From Sphingomonas nostoxanthinifaciens (GTDB lineage: Bacteria; Pseudomonadota; Alphaproteobacteria; Sphingomonadales; Sphingomonadaceae): a stretch of 64,000 nucleotides of DNA. The stretch is from the NCBI RefSeq assembly GCF_019930585.1, contig NZ_CP082839.1, positions 3,592,001 to 3,656,000 of the forward strand, in the 5' to 3' direction. Positions 45,816 to 54,851 of this stretch are shown here, in pieces; the first letter of the stretch is position 1; each line of letters begins with the position of its first letter. A program made the position numbers and the translations under genes. Below the pieces are notes generated by a model. It was not told the origin of the DNA. It did no database searches and worked only from the letters and a program-made list of their open reading frames with translations.

Positions 45816-47789
45816 TCAGGCGGCCTGCCGCGAGCCCGCCGGGAGCGCGAATTCGAGTTCCTGGATGGCCTCCTTCAGGAGACCGGTGGCCTGGGTGAGC
45901 TCGCTGTGGAAATGCCGGTTCGCCTCGACCACCGTCGAGCGCATGCCGTCGGCGAACTTCTCGTGCGAGGACCCGATGACCTCCACAACCTCGTCGAGGA
46001 ATTCGTCGGCCTCGGCCTGCGCCGCCGCCAGCTTCTGGGCGGCGCCTTCGATCCGGGAGAGGACGTCCGCCGTCAGCGACGCCTCGCGACTTGCGGACTC
46101 CACCGTACTGCGGAGGCTGTCGACCATGGCGGCCACCGCGTCGCGCGCGGTGCGGTGGTCCGAGACGACCGAATCAAGGCTGCGTGCGGCGCCGGCGACG
46201 CTGCCGGCCGCCTCGGAGAGCCCGGAGGTGACCGTGGCGATCCGGCCTAAACCCTCCGCCGCCTCCCGGCCCGAGGTCTCGAAGCGCGTTGCCGCCGCGA
46301 GAAGCGTGTCCGCCCCGCCGTTGAGGCGGGTGAAGGCGTTGCGGGTGCTCTCCTCGACCTTCGCGACCATCTCCTTCACCGCGCCCAGCAGATCGCCGAC
46401 GTTGGTCGCCATCTCGCCGACCGTCTCCCGCATGTGGCCGACCTGGCCGGCGGCCGCCTGGGCGCGCTGTTCGTCGACTTCTGCCTGTGCTCGCGACCGG
46501 TCGGCCGCCTGGCTCTCGATCGCCTGGACGGCGTCGCCCATCTTCTGAGCGAGCTCCGCGAGCATCTCCTGGACCCGGCTCTGGGTCTCCGTCTGCAGGT
46601 GACCCGTCGTCGACCGGATCTCGCCGAAGACGGTGCGCAGCTCGTCGCTGATCGCCGCCTGCCTGGTCTCCACGGCCTCGACCGCCTCGAGGAGCTTCGC
46701 GGACATCGTGTCGGTCGCCCGCGTGCCGGCCGCCTCGACGTTCGTCGTGAGGTCCTGCAGCCTGGCGACCGCCGTCTGCATGGCGTCGATGGTGCGCTGC
46801 TGCATGTCGCCGATACCGGAGAGTTGGCTGCCGAAGAGGTTCTCCAGTCGCTCGCTGAAGCTCGCAAGCACGTCGGTCAGGAGCTTGGTGACGGCCGACG
46901 ACTGGTCCTGGCTCACCTGTCCGACCGCGCCGGCGATCTGGTCCAGCGGCGTCTTGAGCGCGTCGGTGAGCGCCCCCGCGATCACAGTCCCGAGGTCGGC
47001 GGAACGCTGGTTCGTGGCCTGGATCTGCTTGTCGGCCAGATCGGTGAGGATCTCCTTCAGATCCGAGACGAGCGCGTCCTTGAGGATCCGGGTCTGGCTG
47101 GCGGATTCCTCGGAGGAGTTGACGAGCCGCGCGAGATACTCCTCGCCCGCTCCGGCCTCGAAGACGGCGTCGATCTCGTGGGCCAGCCGGGTGACCTTCC
47201 GGTAGAGGCTGTTCAGCCTGTACTTCTCCAGCACCGTCGTCAGCATCGCCAGCATGATGGCGAGCGCGGAAACGGCGAAGGCCTCGCTCACGCCATGGAG
47301 CAGCGCCGAGAGGCTGTTCCGGACCACGACCGAATCCTCGGAGATCTGGAAGGAGCGCAGACCCAGCAGCAGGCCCGAGAACGTGCCGATGATGCCGATG
47401 CCGGTGAAGATGCCCGGCAGGTGCTTGAAGAACTCGGCGTGCACCCGGCCGTCGACGACGGAGTGCGGGGAGAAGTAGGCTTCGGCGGGAACCGTCGATC
47501 GGATCGCGACCTCGACCATCTCGCCGGAGGCGGCATCGATCGCCTTCTGGACGTGGAGGGTCTCGCGGAACTCGCTCCAGATCGCGGCGATCTCCCTGTC
47601 GTCCTCGAAGCAGCTTCCGAGTTGTCGCTCGCCGGCGAGGCGCGCGGCGTCCAGTTTCCGGATCATGCCGTCAAGCGTGATGTCCAGAGCGCGCGCCGGG
47701 AGGAAGAAGTAGCGTCCGAACGAATACAGGCACGCGAACAGCAGTAGCGCCACCAGCGCCGGAATCACCGGAAACTCGGATACCGTCAT
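45816..47789 (-). CDS. zorA: Zorya ZorA, MotA-like motor subunit with long cytoplasmic coiled-coil tail
   Basis: A 657-residue membrane protein. Transmembrane segments lie at about residues 8-28, 124-146 (LPGIFTGIGIIGTFSGLLLGL) and 164-186 (HGVSEAFAVSALAIMLAMLTT), the MotA/ExbB core. From residue 190 to about 640 it is a long, almost wholly helical tail with methyl-acceptor-like heptads, the intracellular rod that passes the signal to ZorC/D. The length and architecture are those of type I ZorA. Start ATG 47789 (MTVSEFPVIP) is used; a longer frame to 47855 adds an Arg-rich stretch unlikely to precede TM1. First gene of the operon, divergent from the TerB-domain gene with 194 bp between. Confidence 0.95.
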   Translation of the reverse strand: MTVSEFPVIPALVALLLFACLYSFGRYFFLPARALDITLDGMIRKLDAARLAGERQLGSCFEDDREIAAIWSEFRETLHVQKAIDAASGEMVEVAIRSTVPAEAYFSPHSVVDGRVHAEFFKHLPGIFTGIGIIGTFSGLLLGLRSFQISEDSVVVRNSLSALLHGVSEAFAVSALAIMLAMLTTVLEKYRLNSLYRKVTRLAHEIDAVFEAGAGEEYLARLVNSSEESASQTRILKDALVSDLKEILTDLADKQIQATNQRSADLGTVIAGALTDALKTPLDQIAGAVGQVSQDQSSAVTKLLTDVLASFSERLENLFGSQLSGIGDMQQRTIDAMQTAVARLQDLTTNVEAAGTRATDTMSAKLLEAVEAVETRQAAISDELRTVFGEIRSTTGHLQTETQSRVQEMLAELAQKMGDAVQAIESQAADRSRAQAEVDEQRAQAAAGQVGHMRETVGEMATNVGDLLGAVKEMVAKVEESTRNAFTRLNGGADTLLAAATRFETSGREAAEGLGRIATVTSGLSEAAGSVAGAARSLDSVVSDHRTARDAVAAMVDSLRSTVESASREASLTADVLSRIEGAAQKLAAAQAEADEFLDEVVEVIGSSHEKFADGMRSTVVEANRHFHSELTQATGLLKEAIQELEFALPAGSRQAA

Positions 47790-47983
47790 CTCTTCATCCC
47801 CATGGCGCCATCTTGAGCGGCGTCGAGCCCGACCCCCCGATCGGATCCGGGACATGCTGCAATATTGGCGCAGACTGGTCCACGAATAACGTCTTCCGTT
47901 CTGGACGGTTAGTTTTCGGTGTGCAGTTCTATCGCACTGGAAATCCAGCGCGCTTTGCTACAGCATCCCTGCAGGGGGTGCAG
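47790..47983. promoter_or_regulatory. Divergent promoter region between zorA and sngA
   Basis: 194 bp separating two divergent defence operons; both promoters must lie here or overlap neighbouring coding ends. It is locally AT-richer around 47865-47945. No clear palindrome or sigma-70 pair could be picked by eye. Confidence 0.5.
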
Positions 47984-50383
47984 ATGCACGAGACGGAAGG
48001 CTGGCTGGCGCGAGTCGCCAGGCGGTTCGGCGAGATGATGGGAGGCGCGCGCGAGGAGGTGCTCGACCGCGGCGAACCGGGCGCGGCCGCCTTCGAGGCG
48101 CCGGCGGTGCCGGATCGGAGCGGCTCCGGCGGCCTGCCGCCGGGCGTGCGCCTGGACGATAACGGACGCTACGTCGTCGGAAGCTATTCCTTCTCCACCG
48201 TCGAGCAGGCGGTCAGCTATGCGGCGAGGCTGGCGCGCCCCGCATCGCCGCCGCCTCCCACGATCCGACCCGAACAGCGCGTCGCGTCGTCGCGGCCGCC
48301 GGCCCGAACCGCGGTGCAGCGGGAGGCGCCTCGCTGGGTGGGGAAGCCCACGCTGCTGACGATCGGGGGGAATGCGATCGAGGCCGACCTGGTCTACTTC
48401 GGGACGCCTCTGCGCCACGAGCCGCGGCACGACCAGAGCCGCATCGATCCCAGCTTGCCGGTTGATCCTCGCGGCGACCCTTTCGGCACCACGCTCAACT
48501 ACTGGCCTTCCTACGCGGGGATGGATCCCCGGGCGCGCTGGACGTATCTCGACTGGCTCGCCGGCGGCCGGACCGGTGCCTCCACGCCGATCGGCTACGT
48601 CTTCGTTTTCTTCTACGGACTCGAGCAGCGGCTGCTGGTCGATGATGCCCGCGACGACGCGGAAGCCATCTTCACCGAAGTCCGGCGCCTCATGGCGCTC
48701 TATGGCGACAACTACTCCTTCAGGAGCTACGCTTCACGCCTCCTCGCCCTCAGCTGCCTGTACGAAGCCGACGTGGACACGCCGCCCACGCTGGCCTGCG
48801 CCCAGAACTACGACGTCGAGATGCCGCTGGATCTCAGGGTCAGGCTCGGCCGGCGCCTGCGGGACGGCAGGTCCTTCGATGCGGACGATTCGCTCCGGTG
48901 GGTCCTCTCGCTTCCGGACGTGTTCCTCAGGACGCCCGGCCAGCGATGTTTCGACGAGCTGCTTTCGCTTTGGCGCGTGCGCTTCTCGAGCCGCCATCCG
49001 GACGGCCTCGCCGTGAGAAGGCCGAAGAAGGTCATACATCACGTCTACCGAGCCGCCAGCGGGACGTTCACCTGCAACGTCTCGGTCGAGGAGCTGCCCG
49101 ACATCTCCGGTACGACGGCACCGCTCCCGCTCCTGCGCGCCCTGCTCGACCCCTGCATGGAGGACCTCTCGCCGTACAGCAGGCTGCTGGGTCGCGATCC
49201 GGAGGCGCGCAACCGTCTGCGGGGCGACCTGCTGCTGCCGGTCGAGCTGCGCGCGGGGCGGCAGTCCCTTGTCGACTGCAGGGCGTCGCTGGAATCGCTG
49301 ATGCTCGCGGAGGGTCCGGCCGGAGTCCGCGCCTGCGAGCTTGCGCGCGCGCTCGACGTCGACGTCGAAGCCGGATCGGAGAAGCTGGCCGCGACTACCG
49401 TGCGCATGATGATGAGCGCCCTAGACGCTCTCGACTACGGCTGCGAACCCGACCGCCGATACGGGCCGGCGCCGACTCTCCGGGCCGACAACCGGGTGAG
49501 CCTCTTCGGCTTCGCGGCCGGCGCTCCCGTCGAGCACGAGCGGGACTCCTATGCGGCTGCGCGCGGAATGGTGGAGGTCGCGATGCTCGCGGCGATGTCG
49601 GACGGCGAGGTAGTCGCGGCCGAGGTTGACGCGATCGACCGGCGACTCCGCGCGATCCCGGACCTTTCCGAGGGCGAGACGGCGCGCCTCATGGCCTACG
49701 GGCGCGCACTCGCCGCCGATCCCCCGAAGGTCAGGGCTGCGCTCAAGAAGCTGGCGGACGTACCGCCGGCGCGGCGTTCGGCACTCGCGGCTTCGGCGGT
49801 CGAGGCGGTGCTGGCCGACGGGCGTGTGCATCCCGACGAGGTCAGGTTCCTAGAAGCGCTCCACGCCGCACTCGATGTGCCGGCGGCGGCGCTGTATTCG
49901 GCGATCCATCGCGGCGCCGACGACGTCGGACCGGTGACCGTCGTCGAAGGACGACCCGAAGACATCGTCCCGATCCCGGCCGAGGCGGTCACCGCCAAGG
50001 TGGTCGCCATCGACGCGGCGCGGCTCGAGCGCATCCGGGGGGAGACGAGCAAGGTCTCCGCGCTGCTCGCGAGCATATTCGTGGAGGACGAGCCGGAGCC
50101 GTCCACGCCTGCTCCGGCGCCGAAGCAGGACGCGACGAGCGCGTTCGAAGGGCTCGATGGACCACATTCCAAACTTCTGAAGAGGCTGCTGTCGGGTCCC
50201 CTCACGAGATCCGAATTCGAGACGGCGGCGGCGGGTATGCGCCTGATGCCCGACGGCGCGATCGAGACGCTCAACGAGTGGGGCTTCGACCACTTCGGCG
50301 AGGCGATCGTGGAGGACGACGAGGAGACGCGGATCGTGCCCGAGATGGTCGGTCAGATAGAACCCATGGGAGTAGCGGCTTGA
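47984..50383 (+). CDS. sngA: TerB-domain protein (TerB-N, TerB, TerB-C), probable Shango SngA
   Basis: A 799-residue protein. ATG 47984 follows CAGGGGGTG. After a short disordered N-terminus there is a TerB-N domain (about residues 110-350: DPSLPVDPRGDPFGTTLNYWP, RWTYLDWLAGGR, GYVFVFFYGLEQRLL). A large central region precedes a TerB domain (about 520-640: MVEVAMLAAMSDGEVVAAEV then GRVHPDEVRFLEALHAAL). A C-terminal TerB-C domain ends in LLSGPLTRSEFETAAAGMRL and EWGFDHFGEAIVEDD. TerB domains bind metals and associate with membrane-linked stress complexes. The order TerB protein, P-loop ATPase, Lhr-like helicase matches the Shango antiphage system. Its stop overlaps the TTG start of the next gene. 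Confidence 0.82.
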   Translation: MHETEGWLARVARRFGEMMGGAREEVLDRGEPGAAAFEAPAVPDRSGSGGLPPGVRLDDNGRYVVGSYSFSTVEQAVSYAARLARPASPPPPTIRPEQRVASSRPPARTAVQREAPRWVGKPTLLTIGGNAIEADLVYFGTPLRHEPRHDQSRIDPSLPVDPRGDPFGTTLNYWPSYAGMDPRARWTYLDWLAGGRTGASTPIGYVFVFFYGLEQRLLVDDARDDAEAIFTEVRRLMALYGDNYSFRSYASRLLALSCLYEADVDTPPTLACAQNYDVEMPLDLRVRLGRRLRDGRSFDADDSLRWVLSLPDVFLRTPGQRCFDELLSLWRVRFSSRHPDGLAVRRPKKVIHHVYRAASGTFTCNVSVEELPDISGTTAPLPLLRALLDPCMEDLSPYSRLLGRDPEARNRLRGDLLLPVELRAGRQSLVDCRASLESLMLAEGPAGVRACELARALDVDVEAGSEKLAATTVRMMMSALDALDYGCEPDRRYGPAPTLRADNRVSLFGFAAGAPVEHERDSYAAARGMVEVAMLAAMSDGEVVAAEVDAIDRRLRAIPDLSEGETARLMAYGRALAADPPKVRAALKKLADVPPARRSALAASAVEAVLADGRVHPDEVRFLEALHAALDVPAAALYSAIHRGADDVGPVTVVEGRPEDIVPIPAEAVTAKVVAIDAARLERIRGETSKVSALLASIFVEDEPEPSTPAPAPKQDATSAFEGLDGPHSKLLKRLLSGPLTRSEFETAAAGMRLMPDGAIETLNEWGFDHFGEAIVEDDEETRIVPEMVGQIEPMGVAA

Positions 50384-51663
50384 GCACCATTCGCCGGAAG
50401 GATCGGGATCTCATCGTGCAGGCGCTGTCGGCCGGCGTCGTGCCCCGCGTCGGGTTGCGGCATATCCAGGTCGGACGATCGCGCGAGGTCGAGGCGCTGG
50501 TCCGCGACATCGACCGCATCGCGGATGCGGGCTCCGCGGTCCGCTTCGTGATCGGCGAGTACGGCGCGGGCAAGACCTTCTTCCTGAACCTGGTCCGCCT
50601 CATCGCTCTCGAGCGCAAGTGCGTCACCGTCCATGCCGATCTCGCGCCCGATCGCCGGATACACGCGACGGCCGGCCAGGCCCGCGGGCTCTACGCCGAG
50701 GCCGTCAGGAACATGGCGATTCGCACCAAGCCGGAGGGCGGCGCGCTGCAGAGCGTCGTCGAGCGCTTCGTCACCGAGTGCGTGCGGGAAGCCGAGGATG
50801 CCGGGAGCCCCGTCGAACGCATGATAGACCGGCGGCTGGCGCCGCTGCTGGAGATGCTCGGCGGGCACGACTTCGCGACCGTCCTCAAGACCTATTGGCG
50901 GGCGCACGAGGACGGTGACGACGGCCTGAAGGCGGCGGCGCTGCGCTGGCTGAGGGCGGAGTATCCGACGAAGACCGAGGCCCGGCAGGCTCTTCCCGTG
51001 CGCAGCATCATCGACGACGCGGACGTCTACGACACGTTCAAGCTGCTTTCCGGCTTCGTCCGCGTCGCCGGATACGCCGGGTTGCTGGTCGTGTTCGACG
51101 AGATGGTCAATCTCTACAAGCTGCAGAGCTCGCAGGCGCGGAACCAGAACTACGAGCAGATCCTGCGGATCCTGAACGATGTGCTCCAGGGCAACGTTGA
51201 GGGTCTCGGCTTCGTCTTCGGTGGCACGCCCGAATTCCTGCTCGACAGCCGCAGGGGCCTGTACAGCTACCAGGCCCTCCAATCGCGACTGGCCGAGAAT
51301 AGCTTCGCCACCGACGGCCGCATCGACCTGAGCGGTCCCGTGCTTCGGCTCCAGAGCCTGTCGCCCGAGGATCTCCTCATCCTCCTGTCCAACATCCGGG
51401 CCGTCTTCGCGCTCGACGATCCCGCTGGCTTCCTCGTGCCGGACGAGGCGCTCACGGCGTTCATGGACCACTGCAACCGGAGGATCGGCGAGGCATACTT
51501 CCGGACGCCCCGCAACACCATCAAGGCCTTCGTCCAGTTCCTTTCGGTCCTCGAGCAAAATCCGGGTACGGACTGGCGCGAGCTGCTCGGCGGCGTCGCT
51601 CCGGAGCCCGAGGAGCCGGAGGAGGTCGAGGCGGACGACGAGCTTGTCGACCTCCGCATCTGA
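50380..51663 (+). CDS. sngB: DUF2791/BrxD-like P-loop ATPase, probable Shango SngB
   Basis: A 427-residue ATPase. The TTG start at 50380 overlaps the preceding TGA (TTGA). Walker A is in FVIGEYGAGKTFFLNLVRL at about residues 57-75, Walker B in LLVVFDEMVNLYKL near 237, and a sensor-like GLGFVFGGTPEFL follows. The layout is that of ORC/Cdc6-like AAA+ proteins of the DUF2791 family, also known as BrxD in some BREX loci. It probably loads or regulates the helicase encoded next, whose start lies 20 bp inside this gene. It ends in an acidic tail (EPEEPEEVEADDE). No BREX methylase or PglZ is present, so Shango is the better fit. Confidence 0.82.
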   Translation: MSTIRRKDRDLIVQALSAGVVPRVGLRHIQVGRSREVEALVRDIDRIADAGSAVRFVIGEYGAGKTFFLNLVRLIALERKCVTVHADLAPDRRIHATAGQARGLYAEAVRNMAIRTKPEGGALQSVVERFVTECVREAEDAGSPVERMIDRRLAPLLEMLGGHDFATVLKTYWRAHEDGDDGLKAAALRWLRAEYPTKTEARQALPVRSIIDDADVYDTFKLLSGFVRVAGYAGLLVVFDEMVNLYKLQSSQARNQNYEQILRILNDVLQGNVEGLGFVFGGTPEFLLDSRRGLYSYQALQSRLAENSFATDGRIDLSGPVLRLQSLSPEDLLILLSNIRAVFALDDPAGFLVPDEALTAFMDHCNRRIGEAYFRTPRNTIKAFVQFLSVLEQNPGTDWRELLGGVAPEPEEPEEVEADDELVDLRI

Positions 51664-53878
51664 CCTGTCCTCCTTCGACCGCCTCCATCCCGAGATCCGT
51701 CGCTGGGTCCGCGAGCAGGAATGGACCGGACTGCGCGAGATACAGGACGTCGCGATACGGACGATCCTCGGCACAGGTGCGGACGTCATCATCATGGCCG
51801 GCACGGCGTCCGGCAAGACGGAGGCCGCCTTCCTGCCGCTTCTCACTAAGGCAGCGGCGCTCGATGGGCCCGGGCTACGCATCCTCTATGTGAGCCCGTT
51901 GAAGGCGCTCATCAACGACCAGTTCCGTCGTCTTGAGACCTTGTGCGAGCGCATGGAGCTGCCGCTGACCCGTTGGCACGGGGATGCGCCGCAAGGTCCG
52001 AAGAAGCGGTTGCTGCGCTCGCCCGCCGGGGTGGCGCTCATCACGCCCGAGTCGATCGAGGCGCTGCTCCTGCGGCGTCCGGCCGACGCCGCCAGACTGT
52101 TCCAGGGCGTCCGCGCCATCGTCGTCGACGAGCTCCACGCCTTCCTCCAGGGGCCGCGCGGACTGCATCTCGCATCGCTGCTGCGACGGCTGGACCAGAT
52201 CGCCGACGTGAGAGCGAGACGCGTGGGTCTCTCGGCGACGCTGGGCGATGCCGACATGGCGAGCGCTTGGCTCCACAAGCCGAATCCGCAGTCGGTCGAG
52301 GTGCTTCGCGCGGCGAACACGGGGCCCGGCATCAAGCTCCAGATCCGCGGCTACGAGGAGCCTCCGGAATCCGACGGGGTGGACGACCTTGCGGAGGACG
52401 GCGCTCAGGACGCGCTCAGCCGGATATCGGACCATCTGTTCTCCACGCTGCGAGGCACCAACAACCTTGTCTTCGGCGGATCGAGGCGCACGGTCGAGGC
52501 GCTAGCCGATCGACTGCGCCAGCGGTCCGAGCGCGATGGCGTGCCCGAGGAGTTCTTTCCCCATCACGGCAGTCTCTCGAAGGAGCTGAGGGAGACGCTC
52601 GAGACGCGCCTGAAAGACGGGAAGCTGCCGACAACAGCCGTCGCGACGACGACGTTGGAACTGGGGATCGACCTCGGAAGCGTGAAGTCGGTGGCCCAGG
52701 TGGGCGCTCCACGTTCGCTGGCAGGGCTGCGCCAGCGACTTGGAAGAAGCGGTCGGCGCGGGGAGCCCGCCATCCTGCGCGTGTACCTGAGGGAGAAGCA
52801 CCTGGCGGCGGACGCCGACCCGCTCGACCGGTTGCGGCTGGAGACGGTCCGCGCCGTCGCATGCGTTAGGTTACTACAGCGGAACTGGGTCGAGCCCGCG
52901 GTCGAGGACGCGTCGCTGGCGACCGTGGCGCTCCATCAGACGCTCTCCCTGATAGCCTCGGCCGGTGGGGTCCGGCCAGCGGCGGCGCACCGCCTGCTCT
53001 TCGGACGCGACAGCTACCTCGAGGTGCAACCGGCCGATTACGCCGACCTGCTGCGTGGTGCCGGTCGGAAGGGGATCGATCTGCTGGAGCAGTCGCCGCA
53101 GGGGTTGCTCATGCTGGGCTCCGCGGGCGAGCAGCTCGTCCAGGGCCGCGACTTTTACGCGGTCTTCTCGACGGATGACGAGTGGCGCCTCGTGTCCGGC
53201 GGAAGGACGCTGGGCACGGTGCCGCTCACGAACGTGCTGGGCGTGGGATCGCTCGTCGGGTTCGCAGGGCGGAGGTGGCGGGTGGAGGCCGTCGACGATC
53301 GTGCCAAGGTGCTCGAGGTCGTTCCGCACCGTTCGGGCCGGCTACCGCGTTTCGACCGGCCCTCGAACGAGCCTCTCCACGATGTGCTGTCAATGACCAT
53401 GCGTGAGGTCCTGGCGGATCGCGACGAGCCCACGTACCTCGACGCCGCCGCGAAGAAGTTCCTCGCGCAGGGTCGTGCATCGTTCGACGAACTCGGACTT
53501 TCCTCCGGCAGCTTGGTGCGATCCGGGAATGACACGCACCTTCTCACATGGCGGGGGACCGTGGTGAACGGGCTGCTCGCGATCCTGCTCATGAGCGCCG
53601 GTCTCGAGGCAGAGGTGCATGATGTCGGCGTGACGGCCGTCGGTACGTCGCCCGCCGACCTGCAAGCCCTGCTCTCGACCTTGGACGGGTGTCCTCCGAT
53701 CGACGACCTCGCGGATTTCGTCGTCGGGCTGCGTACGGCCAAGCTCGACGAGTTCATCGACGAGGATCTGCTGCGTCGGATGTGGAGTCGTAGAAGCGAA
53801 CGCCACTTGGAAACGGTCGCTGGCATCATCGCTGAGCTTTGCGAAAACCGGGCACTTGACGGAAATGTGTCCGTATAG
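51644..53878 (+). CDS. sngC: Lhr-like DEAD/DEAH helicase, probable Shango SngC
   Basis: A 744-residue superfamily 2 helicase. Motifs: Q-like LREIQDVAIRTIL, Walker A MAGTASGKTEAAFLP (about residues 50-64), VSPLKALINDQ (Ia), ALITPESIEALL, DEAH-type VVDELHAF (near 159), SAT in GLSATLGD, and the C-terminal lobe with NLVFGGSRRTVEAL, TTLELGIDLGSVKSV and RQRLGRSGRRGEP. Residues after about 430 are a winged-helix and accessory region as in Lhr/BrxHI. The TTG start at 51644 overlaps sngB by 20 bp. It is expected to unwind or translocate on DNA during the antiphage response. Confidence 0.82.
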   Translation: MSTSASDLSSFDRLHPEIRRWVREQEWTGLREIQDVAIRTILGTGADVIIMAGTASGKTEAAFLPLLTKAAALDGPGLRILYVSPLKALINDQFRRLETLCERMELPLTRWHGDAPQGPKKRLLRSPAGVALITPESIEALLLRRPADAARLFQGVRAIVVDELHAFLQGPRGLHLASLLRRLDQIADVRARRVGLSATLGDADMASAWLHKPNPQSVEVLRAANTGPGIKLQIRGYEEPPESDGVDDLAEDGAQDALSRISDHLFSTLRGTNNLVFGGSRRTVEALADRLRQRSERDGVPEEFFPHHGSLSKELRETLETRLKDGKLPTTAVATTTLELGIDLGSVKSVAQVGAPRSLAGLRQRLGRSGRRGEPAILRVYLREKHLAADADPLDRLRLETVRAVACVRLLQRNWVEPAVEDASLATVALHQTLSLIASAGGVRPAAAHRLLFGRDSYLEVQPADYADLLRGAGRKGIDLLEQSPQGLLMLGSAGEQLVQGRDFYAVFSTDDEWRLVSGGRTLGTVPLTNVLGVGSLVGFAGRRWRVEAVDDRAKVLEVVPHRSGRLPRFDRPSNEPLHDVLSMTMREVLADRDEPTYLDAAAKKFLAQGRASFDELGLSSGSLVRSGNDTHLLTWRGTVVNGLLAILLMSAGLEAEVHDVGVTAVGTSPADLQALLSTLDGCPPIDDLADFVVGLRTAKLDEFIDEDLLRRMWSRRSERHLETVAGIIAELCENRALDGNVSV

Positions 53879-54348
53879 CGAGAGCGGTGGTTCTTACCCG
53901 CGGGCTTACGATCGACAACGCACCTTCGGAATCCCATGGTTGAACGAAGGGCCGCTAAGTCAGATTAGAGCTTCAAAGCGGCCATTCCGCTAACCTGAAG
54001 AGTTTCGGATGCCGGCAGGCGTACGAAAGTCGTGGAGGCCCGAACCCGCGGGCTGCAAGCGCTGCGCTATGGGGTCGTCTAATCGCTTTGAGGTCAACCC
54101 GCTTCGTATCTGATGTCGAGCTGCGCAACGATGTCGTCTCTGCCGGGGCAAGGTCGTCTTCGCGGTCGGGACTTGCCGCCGCATCATGGGTTTCGCGGAA
54201 CGGATCTTCCTATGTTTTCGCCGCAATGAGCCCGGAGACTCCTGCACTCCCATAGTCGGAATGATCCAGCCCACGTCCCGGCAGGGACATCTCGGCGCAT
54301 CTGAACGAGATGCGAACGGGTCAGATGGTCAAAGGGTCACTGGTCGGC
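53879..54348. other. Intergenic region between sngC and the IS110 remnant
   Basis: 470 bp with no convincing gene. A 7-bp hairpin (GGCCGCT at 53950, AGCGGCC at 53977) and an 11-bp direct repeat (ACCCGCGGGCT near 53897 and 54046) are visible. The right part probably includes the IS110 3' noncoding end. Confidence 0.5.
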
Positions 54349-54646
54349 TCAGGCTGGGTTGCTGGCAAGGCGCTCGAAGCACTGGCCGCTCTTGAGCATG
54401 CTGTGCATGATGACGGCAAGCTTCCTTGCGACCGCGATCGCCGCGCGCTTGAACCCAAGCTTCTCGCGCAGCACCATCCCCCAGGTTCGGAGCGTGCTGT
54501 CGGCGGCGACACGCGTCAGGATCGTTGTTGCCGCCTCGTAAAGAAGCGCTCGTAGATGCGCATCGCCGCGGCGGGAGATATGGCCTCCATAGTCTACTTC
54601 GCCCGACTGGTAGCGCCGGGTGGTCAATCCAAGCCATGCGCCGACC
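54349..54646 (-). pseudogene. IS110-family transposase, C-terminal remnant
   Basis: About 98 residues from the C-terminal transposase_20 domain of an IS110-family transposase: VGAWLGLTTRRYQSGEVDYG, GHISRRGDAHLRALLYEAA, WGMVLREKLGFKRAAIAVARK. The frame is open up to position 54646, exactly where the IS21 terminal repeat begins, so the N-terminal DEDD catalytic part has been cut off by the IS21 insertion or by a later deletion. Not functional. Confidence 0.88.
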
Positions 54647-54713
54647 TGTCAATCGGCTCGGGAAGTTGACCCCGTATCGGCGTGCAACTTTGACCCCCTT
54701 TTCTGATGGGCAG

Positions 54714-54836
54714 CCGGGTTGTCCCGGTAGTCCACAGGAGGGCCCCACGGCCGGCGCCGCGCGCCGCCACGAGCGCAGGCGGTGACGGCCGTGGGAGGTG
54801 CCTGTGGACCCACCGGGTCAACCCGGGGGATGGGGG
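54714..54836. repeat. Long imperfect inverted repeat inside the IS21 element
   Basis: Two arms of about 40 bp (54714-54753 and 54786-54836) are near-complementary: CCGGGTTG, GTCCACAGG and CCCACGGCCG blocks recur in reverse orientation. They could fold into a large stem with a 32-base GC-rich loop. The structure sits between istB and the IS left end, so it may terminate istAB transcription or block read-in. Confidence 0.7.
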
Positions 54837-54851
54837 TCCGGGGGAAGGGTT

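Noticed and set aside
50380..53878. BREX type assignment for the ATPase/helicase pair
   Set aside because: BrxD- and BrxHI-like proteins are present but no PglZ, BrxC or methylase is in the window; a TerB-domain partner fits Shango.
53950..53983. GGCCGCT...AGCGGCC hairpin after sngC
   Set aside because: Short stem with a 20-base loop and no T-run; too weak to call a terminator.
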